Part shown: positions 37,181 to 48,765 of the stretch, one piece after another
Position numbering within the stretch: position 1 is the first letter of the stretch
Layout: each line of letters starts with the position of its first letter
NCBI RefSeq assembly: GCF_040712315.1
Contig: NC_134020.1
Span: 34,402,751-34,466,750 of the forward strand
Source of the DNA: Castanea sativa
Lineage: Eukaryota; Streptophyta; Magnoliopsida; Fagales; Fagaceae
Reading direction: 5' to 3'
Length of the DNA stretch: 64,000 bases
The notes under the pieces: model-generated
What the model was told of the DNA's origin: nothing
Seen by the model: the letters and a program-made list of their open reading frames with translations, nothing else
The model's database searches: none
Position numbers and translations under genes: made by a program

Positions 37181-38428
37181 GGATCCGGATCCTCTCCATT
37201 TCCCCTTGAAATGGAGAGAGTCCAGTTCACGGACAGGATCATTTTGAAGCAAGATCGACGGTAAAAAACGTGCCACGTCATAACTTAACCAAACCACACT
37301 TAACTATAGTTAAACACTTAAACTAGAGGCTCTCTCACCAAACCCATCTGAATATTTCAAACTCTCTTTCTCACTCTCTTCTCCAAGGTTTGACCGGTTC
37401 TCACACTCCAACCCACACCCACAACTTGGTCTGCACTCGTTCGCCATATCCAACTCATCCATCTCAGAAAAACACGGACACCCATTTGGGTCCTCATCAT
37501 CACCCAAGGTTAACTCAGATCAGAGACCTTTAAAAAAAAAAAAAAAAAAAACTCAGATCAGAGACAGAGATAAGCGATCTAGGAGACGGCGGTGATTGAA
37601 CCCAGAAATCACGAAATCACGAAAAATCAGAAACCTTGAAACCCAGAAATCACGAAAAAGAAGAAATCAACGAAGATAAAAACCCAAACCATGAAGACAG
37701 AAAAAACAAACTAGAGAGGCGGCAAAAGCGACCTAGGAGGCGGCGGTGATTGAACCCAGGTGGCGAAGGCTTTCAGGCGGTGATGACGTGGTTTTTTTAT
37801 GTTTCTCTCTGGATCTTTGGGTGGGTTTCTTGATTCTTGTTATTGATTCTTTCTGGGTCTTTGGGTTTCTTGATTATTGATGTTTCATTGGGTTTGTTGA
37901 GGGAACTCGTTTCTTGATTCTTGATGTTTTTCTCTGGATTTCGTTGGGTTTGTTGACGGAGTGCTGTTGCCAATGGACACGAGAGAGTGAGGAGATGGAG
38001 TGAGTGAAAGAGCATGGCTGAGAAATCGAGTCTACAAGGCTCGATTTCAATTTAAATGAAACCGAGTTCAATTAACATGATTTTAGTGCTCCAAAATTGA
38101 GTATGTTGCACTTGAGATGTTAGTTTCGTGATTTTTGGGTTTCAAGATTTCTTCTTTTTCGTGATTTCGTGATTTTTGAGTTTCAAGGTTTCTGGGTTCA
38201 ATCCCCGCCAATCGATTATCTCTGTCTCTGATCTGAGTTTTTTTTTTTTTTTTTGAAAGGTCTCTAATCTGAGTTAACCTTAGTATAACCAGAGTTTGAA
38301 TTACTTGAGTTAAGGTTTTAACATTTTATTAACGTGGCACATCTTAGACCCTACATGTATTTCAAATTAATCTCAACCGTGAAATGGACACTCTCCATTT
38401 CAAAAGGAAATGGAGAGGATCCGGATCC
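37181..38428. mobile_element. Mutator-like element carrying a gene fragment (Pack-MULE)
   Basis: The 1,248-bp element starts and ends with GGATCCGGATCCTCTCCATT as inverted repeats and is flanked by a perfect 9-bp duplication, CCTTTGAAC (37172-37180 and 38429-38437), the hallmark of Mutator-like transposition. Inverted homology continues well inside both arms (GTTAACTCAGATCAGAGACC and AACCCAGAAATCACGAAA motifs), giving long terminal repeats of roughly 400 bp. The left arm is interrupted by the fragment at 37394-37504. No transposase is present. The termini still agree closely, so it is fairly young. Confidence 0.92.
37310..37507 (-). pseudogene. Captured pre-SET fragment of a histone methyltransferase (SUVR3-like)
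   Basis: A 65-codon open frame without a proper ATG start. Codons 2-38 read GDDEDPNGCPCFSEMDELD then ECRPSCGCGLECENR. The CxC and Cx3CxCx3CxNR cysteine spacing is the zinc-binding pre-SET/AWS pattern of plant SUVR-type histone-lysine methyltransferases, where the residue before the second cluster is normally Gly (ECGPSCGCG); here it is Arg. The match stops after ENR, with no SET domain, no NHxC catalytic motif and no exon junction. It is about 37 codons of one gene carried inside the Mutator-like element. SUVR3 is my best guess for the parent; another class V SET gene is possible. Confidence 0.72.
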
Positions 38429-39659
38429 CCTTTGAACATAGCTCGCCTCTGTCTATTTGTTTTACTTGAGAATAGAATAGTCACACAACTTCCAAAAAAT
38501 ATAAAGAGCAAAATAGCCATCCGGATTTGTCTTTTAAGTATTAACCAATTTCAACGTCTTCGGATAGCGAAATCCAAAGACGAATGGCGGTCCTATCAAT
38601 TTCTTGCTTTAAATAGGGCTGGCCCCAGGCCATGGCCTAAAGCCCCCTAAAATGGAAAGACCTCCAAATATGGGGCAGTAAGTTTTTTTTTTTTTTTATT
38701 TACATAAATTAAAGCAAAAATGTGAATTAGGGGTACATTTTTTTCCCTAAGGCCTAAAATATTAGAGTTATGGTAGTATATTACATGTTTTCTTACATAA
38801 TTAGCTTGAAACTCCATGCATATACATAGATACACTTAAAGATATACAATAAGATGCATACTATAATTTCTATATATATAATTTAAATACTATTGATAGT
38901 CATTTTTATATTGGGTTAACTCTTTAAAATTTTTTGTAAGGATATTATTAGATATAAAATGTAAATTGTCCATGTTTTTATTTTATTTTATTGTGAAGCA
39001 CTTTTTATTTTATTTTTTACAATTCATTTGTTCTTGATTCTTTAGTTTTTGTACTTAATAATTCACTTGGATAAATATTTATGATGTGGTCCCACATTTG
39101 ATTCTAAAATTAAGAAATAAAACTCTTTAAAAATAAATAATTTAGGACACATGGCGCAAAATTGAAACTCTAATTTAGAATTTTAATTTGAGTTTCTCTC
39201 AGTTTCATATATTATTATATATATAGATTCCTATAAATTGATCTATCACTAATCACATGAAGTAATTTAATACTCATTTATTCTTTTGTTAAAGTATCAC
39301 CTCATTGCCACATCAGTTTGTAAGCTTTTTGTAATAAAATTTATATTAAGTTTAGCATTTTCTCCTAAACAAAAAAAATATGAATTAATAGAAATGCAAC
39401 CTAATCTCTATTAAGTGAATGAAAAATGCTAAAATTAATACAAATTTTACGATAGGAAACTTATAAACTGATGTGACAGTAATATGATCGGTGTCACTTA
39501 AATAGTATAATAAATGAATGTTTGAATAACTTTTTTTAATTGGTGACATGCTAGTTTATAAAACTTATATAGTAAGTATCATTAGCTCATTTTAGGTGAA
39601 TTGGTCATTTTAATAAGTATGAATTAATAATAGATTTGAAATAATCCCTACAAATTATG

Positions 39660-39895
39660 GGGTCTATAGCCGCGTTTCAAAAATGCGGCTATAGACCCCG
39701 AAAACGCGGCTATAGACCTGAAGCCGCGTTTTCTATGGCCGTGTTTACAACCCCGGCCTAAGTGGCGCAGCAACAGACCCTGCGGGTCTGTAGCCGCGTT
39801 TTTAAAAACGCGGCTATAGTCAGCGACCTATAGCCGCGTTTTTAAAAAACGCGGCTACAAACCTGCTTTGAGCTGCATTTAAACCGCGGCTATAG
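39660..39895. repeat. Left subterminal GCCGCGTTTTT hairpin array
   Basis: At least four inverted pairs of TAGCCGCGTTT and AAACGCGGCTA, each a short hairpin. The mirror array is at about 40738-41275. Confidence 0.85.
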
Positions 39896-40737
39896 GTCTT
39901 TTTAAAAATAAAAAAAAAATTTACTGGAGTTTTTTTTTCCCCAAAAAATTCAGCTTTTTTTTAAAACAAAAAAAATTTTCTGGGTTTTTTTTTCCCCAAA
40001 AAATTCAAAATTCAAACAAATTTTTTTTTTAAATTAAACACAAACCCAAAAAATTCAAAATCAAACACAAACCCAAAAATTTTAAAATCAAACACACCCA
40101 TAAAATTCAAAATCAAACACAATATACTGACAATACAAATGCAACGTGCTCCAAAATATAACAATACAAACCATGAATCTCCTCTCATTCAACAAAACCA
40201 ACCCAAATTTAACACTAAATCCATTCAAAGAACACAAAAGCTCAAGAACACAAACCTATTTAAACATAAGCACAATATCAACAACACAATAACAAAAATA
40301 ACTTCTAGCAAAAGTATAATACCTATAAAAAAAATTAGAGAATTTTTACCTCAAATAGTAGAGATGAGTGAGCCTTTAGCTTTTCTTATGAAGTTTTCCA
40401 GTGACCCTTGCTTGAAAAATGAAGTATATGGTGGTGTGGAGCGTACCGGTGTGTGCGTTGTGTTGAAAGAAAAAAAGAAGGAACGAGAGAAAAAAAGAAG
40501 GAAAGAGAGAAAAAAAGAAAGAAGAAGCAGCAGTAAAGAAACAAAGAAAAAAAAAAGAGCAGTGTTGGAGTGAAGAAGGAAAAAAAAAAAAAAAAGAGAA
40601 AGAAAGGAGAGCTGGGCGTGACTTGCAGAGAAGAAAGAAAGAACTGAAGAAAGCAGACAACAATGACCAAGAAAGAAAAGATAAGAGAGGGGGTAGGTGG
40701 GAAAGTGGGGTTCTGGGTTTTTTTAATGGTGTTATCT

Positions 40738-41275
40738 ATAGCCGCGTTTTCAAAAACGCGGCTATAGCCCCTACCTTATGTTAAAATATCAATTTATTTG
40801 GATGCACGTACAGCTCATCCTTTTAAAAAATATATATATTATTTCACTGGACCTATAGCCGCGTTTTTGAAAACAAACGCGGCTATAGCCCCGACCTTAT
40901 ATTAAAAAAATTTTATTCGGATGCCCAGGTTATTAGTGTAAAAAAATATATATGGACCTATAGCCGCGTTTTTAAAAACGCGGCTATAGCCCCCCTTATA
41001 TATAAAAAAAAATTTTTATTTGGATACACAAGTCATCTTTTTAAAATATATATATTATTTGACTGGACCTATAGCCGTGTTTATATAGTCCGGACGTAAA
41101 ACGCAGCTCAAGACAGTAGAAATGCGGCTTTAGACCTAACCTATGGCCGCGTTTAACAAAACGTAGCTATTGGTTGGGTCTGAAGCCGCGTCTCTAGGAA
41201 ACGGCGCTATAAGTTTGGTCTATAGCCGCGTTTCTTTTAAACGCAGCTATAGGTCAGGTATAGCCGCGTTTTTTA
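40738..41275. repeat. Right subterminal GCCGCGTTTTT hairpin array
   Basis: Hairpins CTATAGCCGCGTTTTTAAAA / AACGCGGCTATAG recur every 110-120 bp with A/T-rich spacers (about 40738, 40853, 40957), then more decayed copies to 41275. Confidence 0.85.
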
Positions 41276-41444
41276 TAAGTAATATTTAGATGTAAAATGT
41301 CCCTTTAAAATTTTCGCCTTAAGTCTCAAATTATTTTGGGTTGGCCCTGGCTCTAGAGAACCCTTCTTGTCTCTCTCCACATTTACTTACTCTTACAAAT
41401 CCTCAATTTCTCATCCTTGTCCCACTCATCCTTTTGTTTTCACT

Positions 41445-41765
41445 ATGAAAGCTTCTTCAAATTCTGGAAAACCAAATCAGAGTCAACATGGGCTCTTAGG
41501 CTTTAGTGATGGAGCCACAAACGATGGTGAGATCCCATTAACCAACACCACAAGGCACATTACTCCAAACTGCGTTGTTTTGTTCAAGCGATATCACTAT
41601 ACTGACCATGAAAATTCTTTGGTGACGACCGAATTAATTAATCCTTGTCTCTCTGTGCCTTCACGTCGAATGTTACTGTTGCTTTGCCATTTGCTTGCGG
41701 AGGTGGTCAATGAGTGTTTGAAAGCTAAATCTAAAGGGTATTGTATTTTGGTCTTTATTATTTAG
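41445..41765 (+). pseudogene. Possible short gene fragment, not recognised
   Basis: An open frame from ATGAAAGCTTC runs 106 codons to TAG with balanced, coding-like codon use and a pyrimidine-rich leader (41360-41440) in front. The longer in-frame start at 41367 is less likely. The product begins MKASSNSGKPNQSQHG, contains ENSLVTTELINPCLSVPSRR and a Leu-rich MLLLLCHLLAEVV segment. I recognise no domain. It abuts the hAT-like element. It could be a relic exon, a small lineage-specific gene or chance. Confidence 0.25.
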
Positions 41766-44700
41766 GGCAAGTTGTGTGCATGATTATGCTCAATTAGAAC
41801 AGAGTGCATATTTTTCTTGGTGGGAGGATCAATAGATATTGTTGACGTGGTCCTCTCGGAGGAGTGAATAATTTCTTACTATATCTTTTATACTCGTTAT
41901 TGAACTCTAGTTTATTAAAAACATGCACTAAGCACTGAGTGTCCAAACCACAAAAGTATATTATGTTTGGAGTTTATACACCCACACATCTCAGAACACG
42001 AGTGGTGGGTCTCATGTGTTATGAGAGATTGAGTGTATACACCCTCAAGAGGGCCTAGACATGATATACTCTCTTGTCAAAACATAGGACTACCGCCTCA
42101 AGTTAATGTCTAATGCCTACCTATAAAAGGACCACTTGCTTTTTACTTAGGATTTGAGAAAAAAATTGTAAGGGTTTAGTCCCCGAATGTGGGTTTTGTC
42201 CAACTGTTAATGAATGAGCATTCAAATGAAGCCCAAGTTGTATAACTGTAGGAAAATTATCAAGACTTTTGCCTTAAATTTTGCACGAATTATTTGACCC
42301 AAACTTTAATATTAATGTGTTGACTTGAATCTTAGTGAAAATTAAGCAACGAATGGTATATTATGATTATTATCAAGTGAGAGTAGTTAATTATTATGGC
42401 GTTCATTCTCAAAAAAAAAAAAAAAAAAATTATTATTATTATTATGGCGTTGATTTTCTCTACTACAAAGAAACAAAATATGGCGTTGATTTCAGTTTTA
42501 TTTATTTATTTATTTATTTTTTAAAGGTACAACTTTTTTGAAGAACCTCATTTTTATAAAATTGTAGCAAATGGTCATAGTCGTATATTTTGTACGTTTA
42601 CGTGATCTCAGCAAAAAAAAAGAAAAAAAAGAAAAAGAAAAAAGAAGAAGATATCATTATCAAACTTCCGTCCACGCAATTTGATATATACCTATGCTAA
42701 ATTTTGATTACTATGATGTTCTAATTATCAACACCCGGGCCTGCAACTTTCAACATTTCAATTAGGTTTATAGTCCACATTCAGAATTCAGACCACAAAA
42801 GGTCCAAAAACAAGTCAATATCACCATATAATTGGACCTGTTCTTAACTTCTTATTCATGTCCAAATTCAGTAGGCAAAAATGTATTTTTCTTTTCCCCC
42901 TATATATTTTACGGGATTAAATCCTAGATTTCAAACTTATGAAAGAGGTGATATGTCATCTAACTATTAGATCGTCGAAAGATACTAAGGTTCTTTTAGT
43001 CCAACACATTTGTGTTGTTGACTTGTCGTTGCTTGCTTGAATATTTCTAATTTGGAAACTTAAATTTATCAATAATTAATATGGACTAGGATTCAGTGCG
43101 TGCAATTACTCCATTTTCTCTTATATATTTTTTTCACTGCTTCACTTTTTAATATTTATTTTTTTAATTTAATAGTTAAAATTGAAAGTTGCTTTTTTAA
43201 CTTTCAATCATGCAATTGCATGCGGTCATATAGCACCTCATCTCAATCATGTGGATATCACGTACAAAAGACCACATAAATAGAGACTTGATCTAATAAA
43301 ACTCTCTATCTCTATTTTATTTATTTATTGTTTTGCTACAGAGACTCGATCTAATTCCTTAAATGAGTAGCTCATGATTCATCCATATATCTACTTCTTT
43401 ATTCTAATTTATGAGGCCCTGGCCACGCTCTAAAAGCACCCATCATCCCAAGTTCATCATTAATTCTTGACGTATACGCATGATTGGGCATGGTTTTGCG
43501 TCTTTCAGATTCAAAGTCAAGAACAGTGGAGAGGTTCTACTTTGAATCATTATAGCTAGTTTCATAAATTTTATTCCCTTAGATGCGAAAATTGGACCAG
43601 CACTTTCAATGGTCACAAATGCTCTTATTCCATCGCTTTATCATGTAACTTCTATGCGCCTACTGCGTAGTGTTTATTTACTTTCCGACACAAAGCTTTA
43701 TAGCAGACTCTAAGCTCTTGTGTCTTTCCAGGAAGTTTAAAGTGTAGAAATCTGATGTAAAGTCGAATCTGGTTGGGACAGTGCTCCAAGGAACTATTAT
43801 ACATGCACACGTATGTGGCTGAGTGGCATAAATGTAATTCAAACCTGAAAGGTCATTAATTATATATACTCATTAGGACTCACAAAGAGCTAATACAATC
43901 CATAAAGGCGTATCAATCCAATAGTACCGTGCACTGATTGAGTTAGCTAGGGTTGAAAGAAATGATATCACTGGTTAAACAATTAGTTTGTCTTGTTGGA
44001 TGTTAATTTTTATTTGAAAGATAGTATTTATTTCACACCATGTAACATATACAAGTGTATGGGTAAGTTTTTTGTACAAGTATGTGTGTTAAGCAAGACA
44101 AATATAGCGTACGTATCTAAAGCTCACTAGCCTATTACACGTTAATACTGGTGGTTTGTATGCATGCACTATTCCACTTGCCTCAAATTAACATAATAAA
44201 ATATAAAATGATCATATCTTGAGAACTTGTAGGTTTTTTTTTAAATAATTTTTTTTGAAATTTTTTATTACTATTATTTGTAAGATACAATAAATTTGAA
44301 CCTATAATGTATAATTTGTGATAATTACTCTTTTCAAGTCAAAACATAAAGTAATTTTTAAGATAAGCGAAATTTGATTCAAGTCTACAATAAAAACCTC
44401 TACCACTTAAGTTTTCTAGAACCCATATAACAAAAGATGTATATAGTTTTAATTTCTTGATCAAGAATTACAACCGAAGGACATGAAGTTTGCTATTTTT
44501 CAAAATATGGAGTATAAATTTTCTAAAGATCGAAGAGAAACAACGAAGACTGTGAAGATTATTCTCGAGAATTTTAATTCAACGAATTTTAGGAGGTGCA
44601 AACAATTTGCTTAGGTTATATATTTTATCTTCTAAAAAATAGGTTATAAATATATTTTCGTTTTCTTTCTTGTAATTGCAGTGCATGTACATCTACTTTT

Positions 44701-47282
44701 CTTTCTACCGTAGATTACCCTAAAAACTATTCTCGAGAATTTTAATTCAACTACATAATATTTCTGTCATAGACTTCGTGACATGACCAACTAATGTTCA
44801 TTAAAACCGACACCACAATGTGATAACTATCCATGTAATTTTTAGAGCACGTAATTAAGATTCAATATTATTATAATATTTCCAAAAGCTGAAATGCATC
44901 AAGCAATTAGTAAAAGGTTTACTACTTGTTAGATTGATCATTGGTCACAAATGAGTAAATGAGAAGGTTTTCACATGGCCCCATGCAATGTTATTGTTTA
45001 TCTAATGGCGCCTCTCAATGCATTTATTGGTTGGGATACACAAATACTTCATTTGGAGTGCCGTAATTATATCGTACTTATATTATAATAATGTCTTATT
45101 TATCGTATCATGTTAAATTTTTCAAAAAATAATTGTGTTATCGTATCGTACCCGTGTTGGTGCATTCTAGTTTTCTGATACTTAAAAAAAGCATTTGCAC
45201 TTAGAGGTCCCTAGTTTTGATAGGTGATGCCCCTTCTAGAACTGATATTTATTGAGAAAATTCCTGTGAAAGTAAGACACTGGTGCCCCCTTTTAGTCAA
45301 TGATATTCCTTCCCACGAGTTGGAGTATCCGGTCAATAACGAACATTGTTTTTAGGTTCAGAATTCAAATTGAATGTGGAAACAAAAGATGGGTCAAATT
45401 AAGGGACACCCCAATATAGGAGGGCAAGTTGGGCACCCAAAGGGAGTCTTTAACTCACTCATGGTCTATTTTGTTTTACATTATACGCAGAGTTAGGTCA
45501 TATTGACTGATCCATATGTGATATGACTCATGTGGGATCAATCATTTCCAATAATCTCATGATTTGGAAAAGGTTTTATATATTATGGATTGTACATATG
45601 AAGTTTTGTTCATGCTAATTAAAAGAGAAATGACAACTATACTTGTGCACACGTACAAAAATTCTTATTTTTAAATCTGTAACATAAGTATATATAAAAT
45701 GGTCCGGTTAATATAGGCTCTTAGGGCATATATTAATTATCTATTTAAAGAAAATTTTTATAAAAAATTAAAAAAAATTGTCAAAAAAATTAATCACATT
45801 TTCACCTTATTATAAAAAATAAAAAAAATTAAAATAGTTTACTAACGTATGTCTTAAAACCCAGCGTAAAATTAAGTATGTCTTTCCTATAAAAAAGAAA
45901 AAAGAAAAAAGTATGTCTTCCTTCAAAAAATAAAAAATAAAAAAAGTCCAAGATGACTTGCATTTTGAAATCTCTTCTAGAAATGTTCTGGGTCATTAAA
46001 ATGAGTTTGGGGTAAAACAAACAATTTCAACCCCAAAAAAAAAAAAAAAAAAAAAAAAATCTCTTCATGATGGAAGGTTGACTCTAGACATGAATGCGCT
46101 GACCTTTTCAATTGCTATAATCATTTTGCGAGGCTTTTTCCCAGGAAAGCGTATCTGGACACAATGTAACTTGAGAGAGTTTTTATTATCCTAATTACCG
46201 GTCTTTTCAGTTAGAAAAGCCACAACCAAACAAGCACTAAAACAATTTAATCATTTGGTCTCACCGAGACTTTGTCAATGGTTTTTGGATAGAAAGCTAC
46301 GGAATTTATATTCGAATGGTTTATATGAACAATGTTAAAAATCTTGATGGCTAGCAATATAATCTAAAGTTATATATTGGTAGTCTTACCTATTAAAAAA
46401 AAAAAAAAAAGAGAATTGCTATATTTATAATATTTTTACAATACTTTTATATCAAATTAAAATTAGTAATAACTTACCACTTAAAATTTGTTATAAAAAT
46501 ATTGTAGTCATACTACTCTAAAAATAATGTTATATTTTGGTAGTGAAATATCAATCAAAGTAATGGAATGGCTACTACTCAAAGGTCCAACCCAAGCATG
46601 CATGCCCCTCAATCATCACACTGAGTAATAAACTTTCCTTTCTTTAAATGTGAAATAAAAGAAACAGTTTTATTTTAAATGAAATTTTCTTAGTTGTGAG
46701 AGAATTCTTTAAATTGAAATCATCCATGAATCACATCAATTAGATTGCAATTTCCTGGTGATAAACGACACAAGTGATACTTAATTCTTTCAAAACATCA
46801 ACATGGCCTAGGATAACGTACGAAGCTGCTAGTTTTTTGACTTGTATGATGTCTATTACAATAAGACAATCACACAAATACATGTTCTTGTCTACAATTA
46901 ACAGCAGTCTGGTCAATAGCATCTAATACTAACTATATATTGGTTTGATTCTAGTAAAATTAAAAAAAAAAAAAAAAAACCCTCTACATATTGGTTCACG
47001 TAAGAGTTTCATTTTGTAATTCCATAATTGGAATTGCGGTAGAAAGAACTTTTACCATAGAACTTTTGTTCTGGAGTTTTTGTGATAAATATCTTTAACC
47101 CCGCGCCCGCCGGGAGGGGGGGGGGTGTTGTGGGTGGAGGAGGTGACCAAATTTTTTTACATATAATATATTACATTGGTATGTTCTGGAATATGGAGTG
47201 GACAAAGTGGTAGTCTGGTAGAGGAGAAAAGTAAAAAGAAAAGTCAAAAGTGAAGATAGAGATCAGAGAGAAGGGAAATAAT
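41766..47282. other. Gene-poor intergenic stretch
   Basis: About 5.5 kb with no supported gene, RNA or bounded transposon. It contains A-rich and ATT runs (42410-42443, 42506-42525, 46035-46058, 46962-46980), a G-run at about 47112-47126 and a short repeat at about 45700-45860 resembling 18198-18300 (CCGGTTAAT...CTTAGGGCA type). The longest ORFs here are about 60-68 codons and look random. Confidence 0.45.
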
Positions 47283-47422
47283 CAAGGAAGTCAATACCGT
47301 ACCGGAAGCTGTACCGGTTTGGCTAGCGGTACGATATATTTCGGATACCGGTCAATACCGGTGTACCGTTTCGGGTTTACCGCTAATTTTATATATCCTT
47401 ACATAAATTAAAATTCTTTTAA

Positions 47423-47485
<63 letters not shown>

Positions 47486-48757
47486 TTTACATTTAACTTT
47501 ATTTATTTTTTTATACGTTAATTGGTCAAAATTCATATAATTTGTAAGTTTATACTATTTTTATTTTTTATTTTTTTAAGAAGATATGATTGTACTTATT
47601 TAAAGTCTCACAAAAATAGCAGTAGAATTTATCTAATAAGAAAAAAGAAATAAAATCCTCAAAAAAAAGATAAAAGAGAAAAGAAAAGAGTGGTTGTAAA
47701 ATATTTTAAATTGTCATTTGTACTTGTCAAAAGTTATTGTTTACGGTTGGATGACAGTAAAAAGTTTGAGTCAAACGTGTAACAGTAAATTATCTAAAAA
47801 AAAGTGTAGCAGTAATATTAATGTGTTGTCAGTGGGAGTATTATTGTTTAATAAAAGATGTTACGGTCTTAACATTTTATAATATTTTCACAATAAACTT
47901 ACTAGTTATTACTGATTTTAATTTGAACACATCACCTAACTATTTTTTTTTATCAATATTAGTTAGTAACAACCAACTACTTAAAATTTATTGTGAAAAT
48001 ATTATAGTAACATTTCTCAAATTTAATTTCTTATTCTTTATTTTTTTTTTCCTTACCTTTTTTTTCGTCCACACGGTTCATTTTCTTTTCTTTTTTCCTC
48101 TTTTTTTCTCCTCCACTCCTTTCTCTTATCTCTATCTTCACGTCTTTCTGGCACTTCATTAGTACAACTCTCTTGACTTTTCTTCTTTCTTTTCCTCTCT
48201 TTTTTCTTCTCTGGCACTTCATCAATTCATGGCTTCATTCTCTCTTGACTATTCTTCTTTCTTTTCTTCATCAGTTCATCCAGAGCCCGCTTCAACTTTC
48301 TTTTTTCTTTTCTTCAATAGCATTAGCACTTCGCCGACAACCTTTTTCCCCTCCCATTAGCGCAGGTCCTCCTCCCCACCAAGGCTCAGATGGGTCAGTT
48401 TTTTTTTTTTTTGGTTCTAATTTGATTAATTTTAAAATTGTGATTTGGGTTTGTATTTTGATGGAGAGTTCCGTCGATTTTGCGCTTCACCTTTGTTTTC
48501 TGATGAGAAGCAAATAGAGAGTTGTGTACTTCTTTTCCTCCTTCTCTGTTTTCTTTCATTACAAATGAGATTTTTGTGTTTCGGCCCGGTATCTATTTAC
48601 CGGCCGAAACAGTCGGATTTCGCCGGTACAGCCGGTACGAGGCCGGTATGGCCGGTATTTTTTCCGGTACGAAACAGAGGTGTACCTGTACCGGTGCACT
48701 GGCCGGAACGGTATATACCGGCCGTACCGGCCGGTACGGTACGAAATCACCCACACT
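47283..48757. mobile_element. Mutator-like non-autonomous element with TACCGG-rich ends
   Basis: A perfect 9-bp duplication GGAAATAAT flanks it (47274-47282 and 48758-48766). The left arm (ATACCGTACCGG onward) and right arm (ACCGTACCGGCCGGTACGG on the other strand) are both packed with TACCGG/CCGGTA words. Inside are a ~59-bp TA microsatellite (47424-47482), a segment at 47870-48120 that is an inverted copy of the DNA just right of the element (48766-49035), a duplicated CT-rich block (48148-48265), then poly-T and G/T-rich sequence like a 5' leader plus intron. No transposase was seen. Confidence 0.75.
47424..47482. repeat. TA microsatellite, ~59 bp
   Basis: The longest TA run of the window, uninterrupted until about 47480, inside the Mutator-like element. 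Confidence 0.95.
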
Positions 48758-48765
48758 GGAAATAA

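Larger units (their letters stand above)
36402..38451. mobile_element. Older repeat hosting a Mutator-like insertion
   Basis: The left end CAGGGGTGGAATTAGAAATT and the right end, which reads CAGAGGCGAGCTATGTTCAA on the other strand, belong to a common dicot repeat of GGGGCGGAGCCAGAAATTTT type. Without the Mutator-like element (37181-38428 plus one 9-bp target copy) it is about 790 bp. I cannot see a clear target duplication, and the family assignment is tentative. Confidence 0.5.
39646..41280. mobile_element. CACTA-like non-autonomous element with palindromic subterminal repeats
   Basis: About 1.6 kb, probably bounded by AAT (39643-39645 and 41281-41283). The left end CCCTACAAATT resembles the CACTACAA terminus of En/Spm elements; the right end ACTTATAAAAAACGCGG (other strand) is more decayed. 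Both flanks carry many copies of TATAGCCGCGTTTTT facing AAAAACGCGGCTATA, forming hairpins, typical of subterminal binding-site arrays in CACTA elements. The interior is A-rich with a GAAAAAAAGAAGGAA block and has no transposase. Comparison with the related copy at 61487-62177 leaves some doubt about the exact right edge. Confidence 0.7.
38614..41349. mobile_element. hAT-like element hosting a CACTA-like insertion
   Basis: The ends TAGGGCTGGCCCCAGGCC and, on the other strand at the right, CAGGGCCAACCCAAAATAAT are related to those of the 691-bp element at 61487-62177, which shares its interior in inverse orientation. The flanks GCTTTAAA (38606-38613) and GCTCTAGA (41350-41357) agree at 6 of 8 positions, an aged hAT target duplication. 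The right quarter is split by the CACTA-like element at 39646-41280. No transposase was seen. Confidence 0.75.

Noticed and set aside
37310..37507. Functional SET-domain gene
   Set aside because: Only the pre-SET cysteine cluster is present, without a proper start, the SET domain or splice junctions, and it lies inside a non-autonomous transposon.
40139..40670. Lys/Glu-rich ORF on plus and Phe/Leu-rich ORFs on minus
   Set aside because: They come from the GAAAAAAAGAAGGAA low-complexity block in the CACTA-like element and have no domain.
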